Source: Oscillospiraceae bacterium
Lineage (GTDB): Bacteria; Bacillota; Clostridia; Oscillospirales; Acutalibacteraceae
NCBI GenBank assembly: GCA_019422905.1
Contig: JAHZCM010000047.1
Location: 398-5,700, forward strand
Direction: 5' to 3'
DNA: 5,303 bases
The notes below the pieces were generated by a model, which worked only from the letters and a program-made list of their open reading frames with translations, had not been told where the DNA came from and made no database searches. This document shows positions 5,049 to 5,303 of this stretch, piece after piece; position 1 is the stretch's first letter, and each line of letters begins with the position of its first letter. Made by a program: the position numbers and the translations under genes.

Positions 5049-5303
5049 TTATTTCGCCTCTACGGGAATCCACACTTCGTAATATCTGCCTCTTTTTCGC
5101 AGGTTGTGGTCTGTCCAAAGGTGGTAGACCTCGATGATATCGTCGTTTCGCAGCGCATAGCCGGAGCTTTCCAGCCAGGAGCCGAAAATCTGCTCGAAGA
5201 GCTTTGGGAGCTCCTCCCATGCGAGCCCGCCGCGCGCCGTGGTGAAAGCGGCGTACTGCCCGGCGGGAATCGCGTGCTGCTCCAGCCGGTTGTTTTGCGT
5301 ATG
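5049..5303 (-). CDS. GyrI-like effector-binding domain protein, 3' part
   Basis: The frame is open from the window edge for 84 residues and ends at TAA 5051-5049. The sequence fits the C-terminal half of the GyrI-like / AraC effector-binding fold: AIPAGQYAAFTT (11-22), WEELPKLFEQIFGSWLESSG (29-48), IIEVYHLW, and the closing strand YYEVWIPVEAK. The G-x-Y-A-x-F, W-L-x-x-S-G-Y, I-E-V-Y and W-I-P-V signatures are all present. Such domains bind small hydrophobic or cationic molecules, alone or as the sensor of an AraC- or MerR-type regulator; the N-terminal half, which would decide, is outside the window. The gene ends 97 nt before the dockerin start on the same strand. Only a weak 5-bp hairpin lies between, and I see no clear promoter, so co-transcription is possible. 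Confidence 0.82.
   Translation of the reverse strand, partial: HTQNNRLEQHAIPAGQYAAFTTARGGLAWEELPKLFEQIFGSWLESSGYALRNDDIIEVYHLWTDHNLRKRGRYYEVWIPVEAK

Noticed and set aside
5029..5220. Minus-strand frame of 63 codons
   Set aside because: It is out of frame with the GyrI-like domain, which accounts for this stretch with clear family motifs.

Overview
The window looks like chromosomal DNA from an uncultured gut-type clostridium (Bacillota, Clostridia). The signs are short lysine-led signal peptides, AG-rich ribosome binding sites, a CCA-encoding tRNA gene, a Pro/Thr-linked dockerin protein, and a Gram-positive type tyrosine recombinase. This placement is inference; no taxonomic marker gene is present.

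Layout, left to right. (1) 2-697, plus strand: the 3' part of a cell-wall protein built from peptidoglycan-binding repeats, closed by a strong intrinsic terminator (707-749). (2) 750-972: an AT-rich leader with a stem-loop region, feeding 973-1593, a secreted acidic surface protein that stops abruptly at the start of its folded domain and is probably truncated. (3) 1594-3427: a segment carrying one complete tyrosine integrase gene (2083-3258, GTG start, own terminator). On both sides of the gene lie short direct repeats of about 11 bp that look like integrase arm-type sites, plus a 13-bp direct repeat and a 12-bp inverted repeat. No excisionase, replication or cargo gene is visible, so this is either a minimal element or the remnant of a larger one. 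(4) 3428-3503, minus strand: tRNA-Pro(UGG), with a consensus promoter upstream and a terminator downstream. (5) 3548-4951, minus strand: a secreted protein with a probable beta-rich sensor or propeller-like region, a Pro/Thr linker and a C-terminal type I dockerin. (6) 5049-5303, minus strand: the 3' end of a GyrI-like effector-binding domain gene, which runs off the window.

How the parts fit. The integrase segment lies between a broken surface-protein gene and the 3' end of a tRNA gene, a classic integration target. The left side looks like an insertion or deletion junction near 1590. No duplicated tRNA 3' end was found on the left, so the true element boundaries are unresolved. The three flanking protein genes (wall-binding repeats, surface protein, dockerin protein) all concern the cell envelope or secretion. 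The most interesting unexplained structure is the set of helically phased short repeats around the integrase.
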